The position numbers and the translations under genes are program-made. A stretch of DNA of 29,365 bases from Candidatus Omnitrophota bacterium (lineage in GTDB: Bacteria; Omnitrophota; Gorgyraeia; Gygaellales; Profunditerraquicolaceae): the NCBI GenBank assembly GCA_028719265.1, contig JAQUKF010000004.1, positions 1 to 29,365 on the forward strand. Direction: 5' to 3'. Positions 8,302 to 16,311 of this stretch are shown piece after piece. Below the pieces are notes generated by a model that was not told the DNA's origin, searched no databases, and worked only from the letters and a program-made list of their open reading frames with translations. The number at the start of each line of letters is the position of its first letter. Position 1 is the stretch's first letter.

Positions 8302-8361
8302 CTTCCGCCTGATAAAAGACCTAAGATTCTCAAATTTCGCCCATGGCAAAACAGGGGCAAA

Positions 8362-8748
8362 TTAAGCTTTAGCCCTGTTCTTCTCCTGCTCGTAGGCCTT
8401 AAGGACATCCTTCTGCAGATATTCCCTGAACTGCTGCGTTATGGGATGGGCTATATCCTTATGCTCCGACTGATTCCCCGCCTCATCCAGACGCTGTGGC
8501 GCAGCGTCAAGCGGCAAGGCAGCGGCACACTGGTTGCAATATTTGCTTCGTAATTCATTCTTAAAAGAGCATTTCGGGCAAGGATACTTTACTTTACGGG
8601 AAGGCATGGCAATGAATAAGCCTGTGGAGCCTTCAATCACCTTGATATTCCTTACCACAAACACGTTGTCAAAAGTAACCGTAGCATACGCCTTCAGTTT
8701 CTTATCCGGGGAATCCTTTAGCACTATCCTGACCTCTGTGATCTCCAT
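8362..8748 (-). CDS. spoVG: SpoVG family RNA/DNA-binding regulator with inserted zinc ribbon
   Basis: SpoVG proteins are small nucleic-acid-binding regulators. The conserved core is split. Residues 1-52 match the first part (MEITEVRIVL, then NIKVIEGSTGLFIAMPSRK), and KDIAHPI (97-103) plus a C-terminal helix match the second part. Between them lies an insert of ~43 residues containing CPKC (57-60) and CNQC (71-74), a CxxC-x10-CxxC zinc-ribbon pattern. At 128 residues it is longer than the usual 85-100. A GGGAGGG ribosome-binding site precedes the ATG. It lies 25 bases downstream of ispE and upstream of tRNA-Gln and glmU, echoing the Bacillus order ispE...spoVG-glmU. The insert's role is unknown. 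Confidence 0.9.
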   Translation of the reverse strand: MEITEVRIVLKDSPDKKLKAYATVTFDNVFVVRNIKVIEGSTGLFIAMPSRKVKYPCPKCSFKNELRSKYCNQCAAALPLDAAPQRLDEAGNQSEHKDIAHPITQQFREYLQKDVLKAYEQEKNRAKA

Positions 8749-8773
8749 ATTTTCCCTCCCTGACTGCCGTGGC

Positions 8774-9703
8774 TTAAACCGCAGAAACTAGGAAAACCTG
8801 CCAGGATTTATGTTCCTTACGCAACCTGGCGCTTGAATCTCGAGCTTGCGACCGGCTTCCGCAGACAGCGAATACCGCCGGACCGCTTCCGGACATCATT
8901 ACCTTTTTCAACCCTATAGCCAAAAGCGCATTTTTTACCCGGTTAACTACAGGATAGAGGGTGCTGGTAACGGCCTCCAGATCATTAAAAAGGCATTTTG
9001 GATCAAAAGAATGACCGTTTTTCAGCAATTCAGGAAAAAATATTTTAACATCAGGAACCTGCCTTGTCAACCCGGAAATACCCTTAAAACAAGGGGAAAC
9101 CGGACTCTGCCTGGACAGGCAAAAGTCGTATTTCCGGTAAATCAGTGGAGTTGAAACTTTTACGCCGGGGTAAACCAATATAAACCACAGTTTTACATTA
9201 TTCAGATAAACCAGCGGCTTGATTTTTTCCCCTCTTTGAGTGCCTAACGCGAATTTTACGTCATGGATAAAAAAAGGGACATCGCTCCCCAGCCTAGCTC
9301 CCAAAGCAGCCAACCTCACCCTGGACAAATGCAGGCCCCAATATTTATTCAGACCCAAAAGGACGCCTGCGGCGTCGGAAGACCCTCCGCCTAGGCCGGC
9401 ACCGACGGGTATGCGCTTTTTAATCTCTATATCCAGTCCGCACTTTAACTTAAACTCCTGTCTTAATAAATCTGCGGCGCGGAAACAAAGATTGCTTTTC
9501 CCTTTGGGAACGCGGCGGTCGGAACACTTGATCCTGATCCGGCTGTCTTTACGGCGTTTGAGAATAATCGTATCGTACAGTCCTATGCGCGCAAAGAGAG
9601 TCTTTAGGTTGTGGAAATTATCCCTGCGCCTGTTTAAGAGGCGCAAGTAAAGATTTATCTTGGCAAATGACCTGATGACCAACGGCTTATTACGGGACTC
9701 CAT
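8774..9703 (-). CDS. ispE: 4-diphosphocytidyl-2-C-methyl-D-erythritol kinase
   Basis: GHMP-family kinase of the MEP isoprenoid pathway that phosphorylates CDP-methylerythritol. Visible features are SFAKINLYL with catalytic Lys15, the ATP-binding loop PVGAGLGGGSSDAAG (99-113), GSDVPFF with Asp141, and a C-terminal MMSGSGPAVFAV glycine motif. Its 309 residues are slightly longer than E. coli's 283. It starts 17 bases after the transketolase C-half stop, with no strong Shine-Dalgarno sequence. Undecaprenyl phosphate for envelope synthesis (compare glmU) depends on this pathway. Confidence 0.95.
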   Translation of the reverse strand: MESRNKPLVIRSFAKINLYLRLLNRRRDNFHNLKTLFARIGLYDTIILKRRKDSRIRIKCSDRRVPKGKSNLCFRAADLLRQEFKLKCGLDIEIKKRIPVGAGLGGGSSDAAGVLLGLNKYWGLHLSRVRLAALGARLGSDVPFFIHDVKFALGTQRGEKIKPLVYLNNVKLWFILVYPGVKVSTPLIYRKYDFCLSRQSPVSPCFKGISGLTRQVPDVKIFFPELLKNGHSFDPKCLFNDLEAVTSTLYPVVNRVKNALLAIGLKKVMMSGSGPAVFAVCGSRSQARDSSARLRKEHKSWQVFLVSAV

Positions 9704-9720
9704 GATTTACGCTTAAGGCT

Positions 9721-10650
9721 TCAGGAGATATTTGATAAAACCGCTTTTTCTATGTCCAGGCTGGTAAGATTATATTCCTTCAAGAGGTCCGCGGGCTCGC
9801 CTGACTGACCAAAACGGTTACGGATACCGATACGGATGACTTTTCTTGGGCAATGCTCGGCTATTATATCATTGATGCTGGAAGCCAGCCCCCCAAATAC
9901 ATTATGCTCTTCGCAGACAACGAAAAACCTGGTCTCTGCGGCGGCCTTAAGGATGGAGGCGCTGTCCAAAGGCCAAATGGTATGCATATTCAACAAGCGG
10001 GCCTTTATCCCCTTCTGGGCCAGGCTTCTTACAGCCGAGATCGCCTCATAAACCATGATACCGCAGGCGACGATAGTTACGTCATTCCCCTCCGAGATAA
10101 GCTGGGCCCTGCCAAATTCAAACTCGCCCTTATTATCGATGGTAGGCACTTTCGAGCGGCCTAAGCGGATATAAAAAGGTCCGGGTTTGGCTGCGGCAGC
10201 CCTGATGACTTCAGCCGTTTGCGGACCATCGCAGGGAACGATAATATTCATATCCGGGAGTACGCGCATCAACGCGATATCTTCCAGCGCCTGGTGGCTT
10301 GCGCCGTCCGGGCCTACGGTGATACCAGCGTGAGTGGCGACAATCTTTACATCAAAATTGTTATAGCTTATGGAAACCCTTATCTGGTCCCAGGCGCGCC
10401 CGGCGGCGAAAACCGCAAAAGTAGAAAGGAATACCTTTTTACCGCAGCTGGCAAGCCCGGCGGCCGTCGCCATCATGTTCTGTTCCGCCACACCGAAATT
10501 AAAAAACCTGTCGGGAAACTGCCTGGCAAAAAGATTCGTACGCGTAGAGCTGGAAAGGTCGGCATCCAGCACTACGATATTTTTGTCTAAAGCGCCGAGT
10601 TTCGCCAGCTCCTGTCCGTAAACATCCCTCTGGTAAATTTGTTCAGCCAT
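9721..10650 (-). CDS. Transketolase, C-terminal subunit
   Basis: Second half of a split transketolase (pyrimidine-binding plus C-terminal domains). It transfers two-carbon units between sugar phosphates in the non-oxidative pentose phosphate pathway, with thiamine diphosphate. The Glu that activates the cofactor is in FGVAEQNMMATAAGLASCGK (52-71 region), followed by STFAVFAAGRAWDQIR and THAGITVGPDGASHQ. The C-terminal domain spans ~180-300. Its ATG overlaps the stop of the N-half gene by one base (TAATG), implying coupled translation of the two subunits in equal amounts. A 1-deoxyxylulose-5-phosphate synthase is excluded, because that enzyme is single-chain and differs in these motifs. Confidence 0.93.
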   Translation of the reverse strand: MAEQIYQRDVYGQELAKLGALDKNIVVLDADLSSSTRTNLFARQFPDRFFNFGVAEQNMMATAAGLASCGKKVFLSTFAVFAAGRAWDQIRVSISYNNFDVKIVATHAGITVGPDGASHQALEDIALMRVLPDMNIIVPCDGPQTAEVIRAAAAKPGPFYIRLGRSKVPTIDNKGEFEFGRAQLISEGNDVTIVACGIMVYEAISAVRSLAQKGIKARLLNMHTIWPLDSASILKAAAETRFFVVCEEHNVFGGLASSINDIIAEHCPRKVIRIGIRNRFGQSGEPADLLKEYNLTSLDIEKAVLSNIS

Positions 10651-11471
10651 TATGATAATTCCTTCAAGGCCCTTTGCGCCTCTTCCGGGGTGGGGGCCCT
10701 CCCGTGAAAGCCTATAACTCCCTCCATAAACGAAACCCCCTTGCCTTTTACGGTATGAGCGATTATTATTGTGGGTTTGGATTTAAGGTCCTTTGCCTGC
10801 TCGTAAGCAGATAGGATCTGTCCCATGTCGTGACCGTCGATCTCTATTACATGCCAGCCGAATGATCTCCATTTCGCAGAGAGCGGTTCAAGCCCCATAA
10901 TATCCTCGCATCTGCCGTCGATCTGGCAACCGTTGAAGTCAAGAATAGCACAAAGGTTATCGCAGGAAAAATGACTGCAGGCCATAGCCGCCTCCCAGAT
11001 ATTTCCTTCTTGCACCTCCCCGTCCCCCAACAGGACATAAACCCGGTAATCCTTTTTATCCAGCCTGGCAGCCAGGCTCATCCCCAGTCCTACAGACAAC
11101 CCCTGGCCGAGAGATCCTGAGGCCGATTCTACGCCCGGGGCGGTACGCGCGGGGTGGCCCTGGAGAATGGAGCCGATCCTGCGCAATCCCATCAATTCTT
11201 CTTTAGGAAAATATCCCGATTGTGCCAACACTGCATACCAGAGCGGACAACAATGACCTTTGGACATATGAAAACGGTCCCTGTCAGGCCATTGCGGATT
11301 GGCGGGATCAAAACGCAGGACATTCGCATACAGGGCAACCACCAGGTCTGTAGCCGAAAGACTTCCTCCCGGATGCCCTGAACCGGCCCTGGCCAGCATT
11401 TCGATGATCAGGCGCCTGGTCTCTTTAGCCCTGGACTCCAATTCCTTTACCGATAATTTCTTGTTTTCCAT
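10650..11471 (-). CDS. Transketolase, N-terminal (thiamine diphosphate-binding) subunit
   Basis: First half of the split transketolase. GSGHPGGSLSATD near residues 30-42 and FHMSKGHCCPLWYAVL bind substrate and cofactor. The diphosphate/metal motif is GDGEVQEGNIWEA, followed by LDFNGCQIDG. I choose the ATG at 11471 (MENKKLSVKELESRAKETRR, 273 residues), which overlaps the TPR gene's TAA by one base. The open frame extends upstream to 11543, but those 24 residues lie entirely within the TPR gene and are not conserved-looking. It feeds ribose-5-P toward prs, downstream in the same direction. Confidence 0.93.
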   Translation of the reverse strand: MENKKLSVKELESRAKETRRLIIEMLARAGSGHPGGSLSATDLVVALYANVLRFDPANPQWPDRDRFHMSKGHCCPLWYAVLAQSGYFPKEELMGLRRIGSILQGHPARTAPGVESASGSLGQGLSVGLGMSLAARLDKKDYRVYVLLGDGEVQEGNIWEAAMACSHFSCDNLCAILDFNGCQIDGRCEDIMGLEPLSAKWRSFGWHVIEIDGHDMGQILSAYEQAKDLKSKPTIIIAHTVKGKGVSFMEGVIGFHGRAPTPEEAQRALKELS

Positions 11472-12442
11472 TATTGGCAGACTTGAAACAGCTTCTCTTT
11501 CACCTGATCCTGGGCAGGATCCAATTTCAGCGATTTCTCCCAATTAAGTTTTGCGCTTTCAGGATCTCCCAGCTTGATAAAAACATCTCCCAAATGATCG
11601 TATATAACCGGATCGCTTAAAAGCGATGCCGCCTTTTCCAGCTGACTCAATGCCTCTTTGAATTTTCCCTTCCTGAAATAAAACCACCCCAGGCTGTCGA
11701 TATAAGCGCCGTTCTCCGGGTCGATCCTCAAGGCCTTCCTGATCATTCTGCCGGCCTTGTTTATATTCCTATTTTGTTCCAGATAGAAATAACCCAGGAA
11801 ATTCAGGGCTTCATGGTAATTGGGATTTAATTTTATTGCGGTCTTGAATTCCCTTTCTGCCGCCGGATAATCCTTTAAATCATAATAGATGCTGCCAAGG
11901 TAAAAATGCGCCTGTTCATCTTTCGCGGCAAGGCCAGTGATTACCTTAAAAACCCCCTCCGCCTCCTTTAATTTACCTTGCTGCAGATAAACCGCTCCCA
12001 GACTTTTATATATTGCGATATTTTCCGGATCCAGCTTAGAGGCGTTCTTGAGCGCCAAGGCGTATTCCTGGGAGGCCGGCTCAGACTCATTCTGTGTCGC
12101 GTAAACCAGCGCTAATATGGCATGCGGCTCTACGGCATCCGGCTCAAGTTCAATAGAACGCTTTAATTCCTGTATCGCCAAAGGAAGTTCATTCTTCCTG
12201 ATGAACGCGGAGGCCAGGCTTAAATGCAGCAAAGAGCTGTCGGGGTCATCCTCCAGCGCCTTTTTATACTCCTGGATAGCCCTGTCGATATCGCCTATAT
12301 CCTGGCAATAAAGGGCCATGATATAGCGGCTTAGACTTTGTGAATCCTGCGATCTATTTGTGTCTGAAGCCCGGACGAGCGGAACAACCAGGGCCAATGA
12401 AAGGCACAGACAGACTAAGCTGTTAAGGTATCTGAGCTTCAA
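11471..12442 (-). CDS. Secreted/periplasmic TPR-repeat protein
   Basis: 323-residue protein with an N-terminal signal peptide (MKLRYLNSLVCLCLSLALVV, cleavage probably near residue 25) followed almost wholly by tetratricopeptide repeats. About eight can be counted from ~35 to the end, with typical spacing such as AHFYLGSIYYDLKDYPAAER and EALNFLGYFYLEQNRNINKA. Such repeats are protein-interaction scaffolds; partners are unknown. It starts at TTG (12442) with AAGGA 6-7 bases upstream. The stop TAA overlaps the ATG of transketolase N by one base. Coupling a likely periplasmic scaffold to a cytosolic enzyme is unexpected. No enzymatic domain is seen. Confidence 0.85.
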   Translation of the reverse strand: MKLRYLNSLVCLCLSLALVVPLVRASDTNRSQDSQSLSRYIMALYCQDIGDIDRAIQEYKKALEDDPDSSLLHLSLASAFIRKNELPLAIQELKRSIELEPDAVEPHAILALVYATQNESEPASQEYALALKNASKLDPENIAIYKSLGAVYLQQGKLKEAEGVFKVITGLAAKDEQAHFYLGSIYYDLKDYPAAEREFKTAIKLNPNYHEALNFLGYFYLEQNRNINKAGRMIRKALRIDPENGAYIDSLGWFYFRKGKFKEALSQLEKAASLLSDPVIYDHLGDVFIKLGDPESAKLNWEKSLKLDPAQDQVKEKLFQVCQ

Positions 12443-12469
12443 AGAAATCCTTTTAAGACAACTTGATGT

Positions 12470-12571
12470 TTAACCCCACGCCCTCTTTTTCAAATGACGA
12501 AGGCGGCGGCGCATCTTTTTGCGCTTGTGGGTCTTAATTTTTTGTCTTTTTCTCTTCTTTCCGCAAGGCAT
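12470..12571 (-). CDS. Tiny basic protein, COX24/AURKAIP1 (mS38-like) domain
   Basis: A 33-residue ORF opening MPCGKKRKRQKIKTHKRKKM and ending RRRLRHLKKRAWG; about two-thirds of the residues are Lys, Arg or His. The opening strongly resembles the bacterial AURKAIP1/COX24-domain family, such as the Bacteroidota proteins beginning MPSGKKRKRHKM. Relatives of that family are ribosomal proteins of mitochondria and some bacteria, so a small ribosome-associated protein is the best guess. It fits the gap between hisG (19 bases upstream) and the TPR gene (27 bases downstream), with AGGAGAGG just upstream of its ATG. Automated callers often miss genes this short. Confidence 0.8.
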   Translation of the reverse strand: MPCGKKRKRQKIKTHKRKKMRRRLRHLKKRAWG

Positions 12572-12590
12572 AAAACCTCTCCTCTTATGA

Positions 12591-13475
12591 TTACAGAATA
12601 ACTTTATTCAAAGGATATTCGATAATTCCCTGGGCACCGGCCTGCTTCAAAGCAGGGATCAATACCCTGACTACTTTCTCGTCGATGATAGTCTCGATGG
12701 CAAACCAGCCGTCATCGCTTAATCCGGAAACAGTGGGCTTCTTCAATGCCGGGAGCCTGGACAAAACCGTCTTAAGGCATTCTTTCTTTACGTTCATTTT
12801 CAAACCTACCTTACCTTCCGCAGCAATCGCCCCCTGCAAAAGCAGAGCGATCTGTTCCATCTTCGCCCTTTTCCAGGAATCTTTATAAGCGCTTTTATTG
12901 GCTATGAACTGGGTCGTGGATTCACAAAGGGTGGCGATCTCGACCAGCTTATTGGCGCGCAAAGAGCTTCCTGTTTCGGTCAACTCCACTATCGCCTCAA
13001 CCAGCCCGCCGCTGACCTTGACCTCGGTGGCTCCCCAGCTGAACTCCACATCAACCTTGACCTTGTTTTTCCTGAAATACGCCTTGGTAACATTTACCAG
13101 CTCGGTAGCTACGCGCTTGCCTCTTAAATCCCCGGGTTTCTTTATGCCGGAACCTTCCGGGACAGCCAGAACCCACCTTACCTTGTTCAGGCTCTGCTTG
13201 GCATAAGTCAGGTCGGTTATCCTGACTACATCCGAATTATTTTCCAATACCCAGTCATTGCCGGTAATCCCGCAGTCAAGGGCCCCGTCCTGGACATAAC
13301 GCGACATTTCCTGGGCGCGCAAAAGCACCGCCTGGATATCGGGGTCGTCAACCGACGGAAAATATGAACGCGAGCTGGACAAGCTGACGTTGAACCCAGC
13401 TTTTTTGAGCATTTTAAAGGTAGACTCCTGGAGGCTGCCTTTAGGTAAACCGAATTTTAATATCCTGTCTTTCAT
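12591..13475 (-). CDS. hisG: ATP phosphoribosyltransferase (long form)
   Basis: First step of histidine synthesis: joins ATP and PRPP. Key segments are LKFGLPKGSLQEST (7-20), DCGITGNDWV (67-76) and the PRPP loop ELTETGSSLRAN (164-175). The C-terminal ~75 residues (from about 215) form the regulatory ACT-like domain that defines the long, self-sufficient form, so HisZ should not be required and histidine feedback inhibition is expected. Its 294 residues match. No other his gene is in the window. It begins the long minus-strand series with its own promoter. Confidence 0.96.
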   Translation of the reverse strand: MKDRILKFGLPKGSLQESTFKMLKKAGFNVSLSSSRSYFPSVDDPDIQAVLLRAQEMSRYVQDGALDCGITGNDWVLENNSDVVRITDLTYAKQSLNKVRWVLAVPEGSGIKKPGDLRGKRVATELVNVTKAYFRKNKVKVDVEFSWGATEVKVSGGLVEAIVELTETGSSLRANKLVEIATLCESTTQFIANKSAYKDSWKRAKMEQIALLLQGAIAAEGKVGLKMNVKKECLKTVLSRLPALKKPTVSGLSDDGWFAIETIIDEKVVRVLIPALKQAGAQGIIEYPLNKVIL

Positions 13476-13512
13476 AATAAAACCCCTTTAATTAGAACCT
13501 TAACGGAGATTT

Positions 13513-13541
13513 ATTATATCCGTATATAGTTAAAAAGTAAA
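13513..13541 (-). promoter_or_regulatory. Sigma70-type promoter upstream of hisG
   Basis: The minus strand shows -35 TTTACT (13541-13536), a 17-base spacer and a perfect -10 TATAAT (13518-13513). The hisG start is at 13475. The sequence sits in the 73-base AT-rich gap after the phosphorylase gene and is the first clear promoter of the downstream gene series. Activity is inferred. Confidence 0.6.
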
Positions 13542-13548
13542 GCAAATA

Positions 13549-16215
13549 TTATCGGGCCAGATGGATCTCTATCAGATTGGTCCCGCGCGCGGGTAAATCG
13601 AGGATAACCTCCCGGCTAAAAACCAGACAACTGCGTTTATCTACCGGCAGGCTCTTATGGTTCAGGTAAGCCCTGACGATCTTGTATTCACCGTAATCAA
13701 GCCTTCCGGGATTCAAGAACTCCACCTTTATCCTCCTGCCGGCAAAATCGCGCTCTATACTCACCTTTTCTTTACCGCAAAAATTCCCTGAGGTTAATTT
13801 CGGCTCGATCATCAAATCTCCGTTCGACCCCCTTACCCCGAAAGCCTGGGTCAGCATAGTCAGGATAAACCAGCTGGCCGAACCGGTAAGATAAGAATAC
13901 ATTCCCCTGCCGTCCAAATCAAAATATTCCGGAAGACAGGGATAAATTTTACTCTTAGATGTGTCCAGGGCCATCCTGTAAAGGGAATCAATGATTTTCC
14001 AGGCCTGCCGCGCGTAACCCTGCTTATATAACGCATAGCCAAACATTACCGCCATATGGCTGAAAACCGCCCCGTTTTCCTTGTCTCCGTAAGAAAAGGA
14101 AAACGCCCGTCCGAGATCGAGCTGTTCACGCTTGAAATCGGTATTCAGATGCACTCCGCCGGTTTTCTTGTCAACCAGGTATCTATCCACATTTTCCAAT
14201 ATCCGGCGTAACTGCCGGCGGTCGGGAATACCCGCCATTATGGCAAAGACCTGGCCGGTAAGGGTCATCTGCATATGCCCGGACCTTTTGCCTTCAAGGC
14301 GCCTCTTACGGTTGTCGTAATAACCGTTGAAGAACCCCTCTTTCAAGTATTCCGTAGAGCGTATATGCTGTTTTATCCAGGCAGACCTGCGTTTAAGTTC
14401 GCTTGACAGACGCGATACATCCATGGATATCTTCCTGCCGGACAAAAAGGAAGCGGTCCTGGAAAGATATTTATCAAGGATCTTGCGCTTAGCCTGGACA
14501 TCTTCATAGTCTAACCCGGAGAATAAAATGCCTAATTCTTCGGCCAACTCTACATTCTTCCTGCCGCTCTTAAGCAAGAGCCCGGAAAGCGTCTCCAGGT
14601 TATTCGCATACATTGCGCTAAAGGCAACACTTTCGCCGTTTTCTCCAGCCATATCCAACCCGTCATTCCAATCCGCCCCTTCCAGCCGGATATGGTTATG
14701 GCTGCCGACATTAAAAAATTGCACCAGGTTCTGCGCCAAAATATGCTCCAGGATAGAACCCGAATAAACCTTTCCTTTCCCGGTTTTAAGTTTATTTCCG
14801 CAAGCGGCTGTCCAGTTATGGTCGATCTGGCTGGCGCGCTTTATTTCGTGGTTGCGGAAGTAGCTTGTTTGCTCAAATAGTATGCCAAGATCGCCTGTCT
14901 CATGTATGTACAAATCCAGGGTTACCAAAGGCCACACTCCGTGATCCATCCATACCCGGCTGATATTGTTACGGTCGGCGATGAATTCACCCGGGGAACT
15001 CCCGATAATAGTGGCGTTTGAACCATCGATCTTTACCCCGCAGAAGTTATTGATCAATAACTCCCTGACCTTGCCGGGATCGTTAAGAATAAGCCCCAGG
15101 CAGTCCTGCCACAGGTCTCTCCATCCGCGCCCCCCTTTGCCGTAATCAAAATCCGGCAGGAAAGAACAACCGAATATTTTTCTTAACGTAGGCTGGATAT
15201 TCACCCAACGCAGCCAATTATCGAAATCGCCGTTATGCGTAGCGATGTTTATTCTACGGCTTAGGCTGCCCCAATGCACCCTGTTCTTTTCAAGGGCGCT
15301 GGCCACCTTACGGGGATGGTTAAATTTAGCGATCAGCCTATCGACCTGCACGGGCTTATCTGTTATCCCCATGATCACAGTATATATTTTAGATTGCCCC
15401 GGCCTGAGAAAAGCCTTTTTAAAACCAAGGCCACCCATCGCCTCCCTGCCCTGGATATTGTTTTTCCCCGGGAGGATATTTTTGAATACCGCTTCCGGCT
15501 CCTCCAGGTCACCCGAATCTCCGCAAAAGCCATCCTGGGTAGGATATATCCTGGCGGGAGGAAGAAATTTATCATCCCATCCCAAAATAAAATAATTATC
15601 CTTATTGGGGCGGTGCCCGGATTCATCAAATGAAAGCGTTGGGTTAAAGATCACCCCGAATTTATGCAAGGCAACCCTTTGCAGGAGACTGGTAACATGG
15701 CGATGATCGCGTATATTATTGGCGCCGCGGTTATACATAGGGATGGCGGCGGTAGGGATAAAACTTGATGTTTTACGGGAAATATTGGTAACCTCAACCC
15801 GCATTATCTCAACCGGTTCTCCGTCGGACGGGACAAAGGAAACAATCTGCGCCTCAATACCCATCCTCTTGTTCCTGCGGGTCACCTTCTGCCAAAGAAG
15901 GCCTGCCTCCAGGAAAAACTCATCTCGGCTTATGTTGCACATATCCCTGGAAACCCCGGTAGCCGACCATACCCTTCCCGGCCCCATATAGATCCAGAAG
16001 TTGCGCGACGAACGCAGATTCATAAGGTCGATGCGCGAAACAGGGGCCAAAAGAAAAGAACCTTGACCGCTCTTGATGTCGCCATGCAGGTCGGCGGTTA
16101 TAGAAGACATGATTCTTTCGTTGCCGAGGGGAAAATACAGACTCTTGAACTTGTGCGCGCAGGATGAAAGGAAGCTGCCTGAATCGTCCGTAAACCTATA
16201 CAACGTTTTTTCCAT
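13549..16215 (-). CDS. GH94-like glycoside phosphorylase (cellobiose/chitobiose phosphorylase family)
   Basis: 888-residue cytosolic protein with no signal peptide. Family members cleave beta-linked disaccharides or oligosaccharides with inorganic phosphate, saving an ATP. The N-terminal beta-sandwich spans ~1-310. The (alpha/alpha)6 catalytic barrel spans ~330-800, with GRGWRDLWQD (362-371; sugar-binding Arg and Asp) and EGADWNDGLDMA (512-523), where Asp518 aligns with the family's general acid. A C-terminal beta region ends near LDLPARGTNLIEIHLAR. The length fits the 800-900 usual for the family. Substrate (cellobiose, chitobiose, laminaribiose, mannosyl or other) cannot be read from sequence alone. 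It lies between the signalling operon and hisG. Confidence 0.85.
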   Translation of the reverse strand: MEKTLYRFTDDSGSFLSSCAHKFKSLYFPLGNERIMSSITADLHGDIKSGQGSFLLAPVSRIDLMNLRSSRNFWIYMGPGRVWSATGVSRDMCNISRDEFFLEAGLLWQKVTRRNKRMGIEAQIVSFVPSDGEPVEIMRVEVTNISRKTSSFIPTAAIPMYNRGANNIRDHRHVTSLLQRVALHKFGVIFNPTLSFDESGHRPNKDNYFILGWDDKFLPPARIYPTQDGFCGDSGDLEEPEAVFKNILPGKNNIQGREAMGGLGFKKAFLRPGQSKIYTVIMGITDKPVQVDRLIAKFNHPRKVASALEKNRVHWGSLSRRINIATHNGDFDNWLRWVNIQPTLRKIFGCSFLPDFDYGKGGRGWRDLWQDCLGLILNDPGKVRELLINNFCGVKIDGSNATIIGSSPGEFIADRNNISRVWMDHGVWPLVTLDLYIHETGDLGILFEQTSYFRNHEIKRASQIDHNWTAACGNKLKTGKGKVYSGSILEHILAQNLVQFFNVGSHNHIRLEGADWNDGLDMAGENGESVAFSAMYANNLETLSGLLLKSGRKNVELAEELGILFSGLDYEDVQAKRKILDKYLSRTASFLSGRKISMDVSRLSSELKRRSAWIKQHIRSTEYLKEGFFNGYYDNRKRRLEGKRSGHMQMTLTGQVFAIMAGIPDRRQLRRILENVDRYLVDKKTGGVHLNTDFKREQLDLGRAFSFSYGDKENGAVFSHMAVMFGYALYKQGYARQAWKIIDSLYRMALDTSKSKIYPCLPEYFDLDGRGMYSYLTGSASWFILTMLTQAFGVRGSNGDLMIEPKLTSGNFCGKEKVSIERDFAGRRIKVEFLNPGRLDYGEYKIVRAYLNHKSLPVDKRSCLVFSREVILDLPARGTNLIEIHLAR

Positions 16216-16283
16216 AAGGGATTTGGGCGCTTTAAGCTCTTATCCGGGGAGATCCTTGCGCATAACGCAGGGACATAATTCTT

Positions 16284-16311
16284 GCTATAAACAACCGGGT
16301 AACAGGGTCAA
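16284..16311 (-). promoter_or_regulatory. Possible weak promoter for the GH94-like gene
   Basis: -35 TTGACC (16311-16306), a 16-base spacer and -10 TATAGC (16289-16284), about 70 bases before the ATG at 16215. The -35 partly overlaps the end of the small membrane protein gene. The -10 matches only 4 of 6 positions, so this is tentative. Confidence 0.3.

Noticed and set aside
9721..11471. Transketolase halves as a split 1-deoxyxylulose-5-phosphate synthase, tempting because ispE is next door
   Set aside because: The GDGEVQEG and EQNMMATAAGLA motifs match the split transketolase family, and DXS is normally one chain.
11472..11543. N-terminal extension of the transketolase N subunit
   Set aside because: It lies wholly inside the TPR gene; the TAATG overlap at 11471 and the family N-terminus favour the shorter protein.
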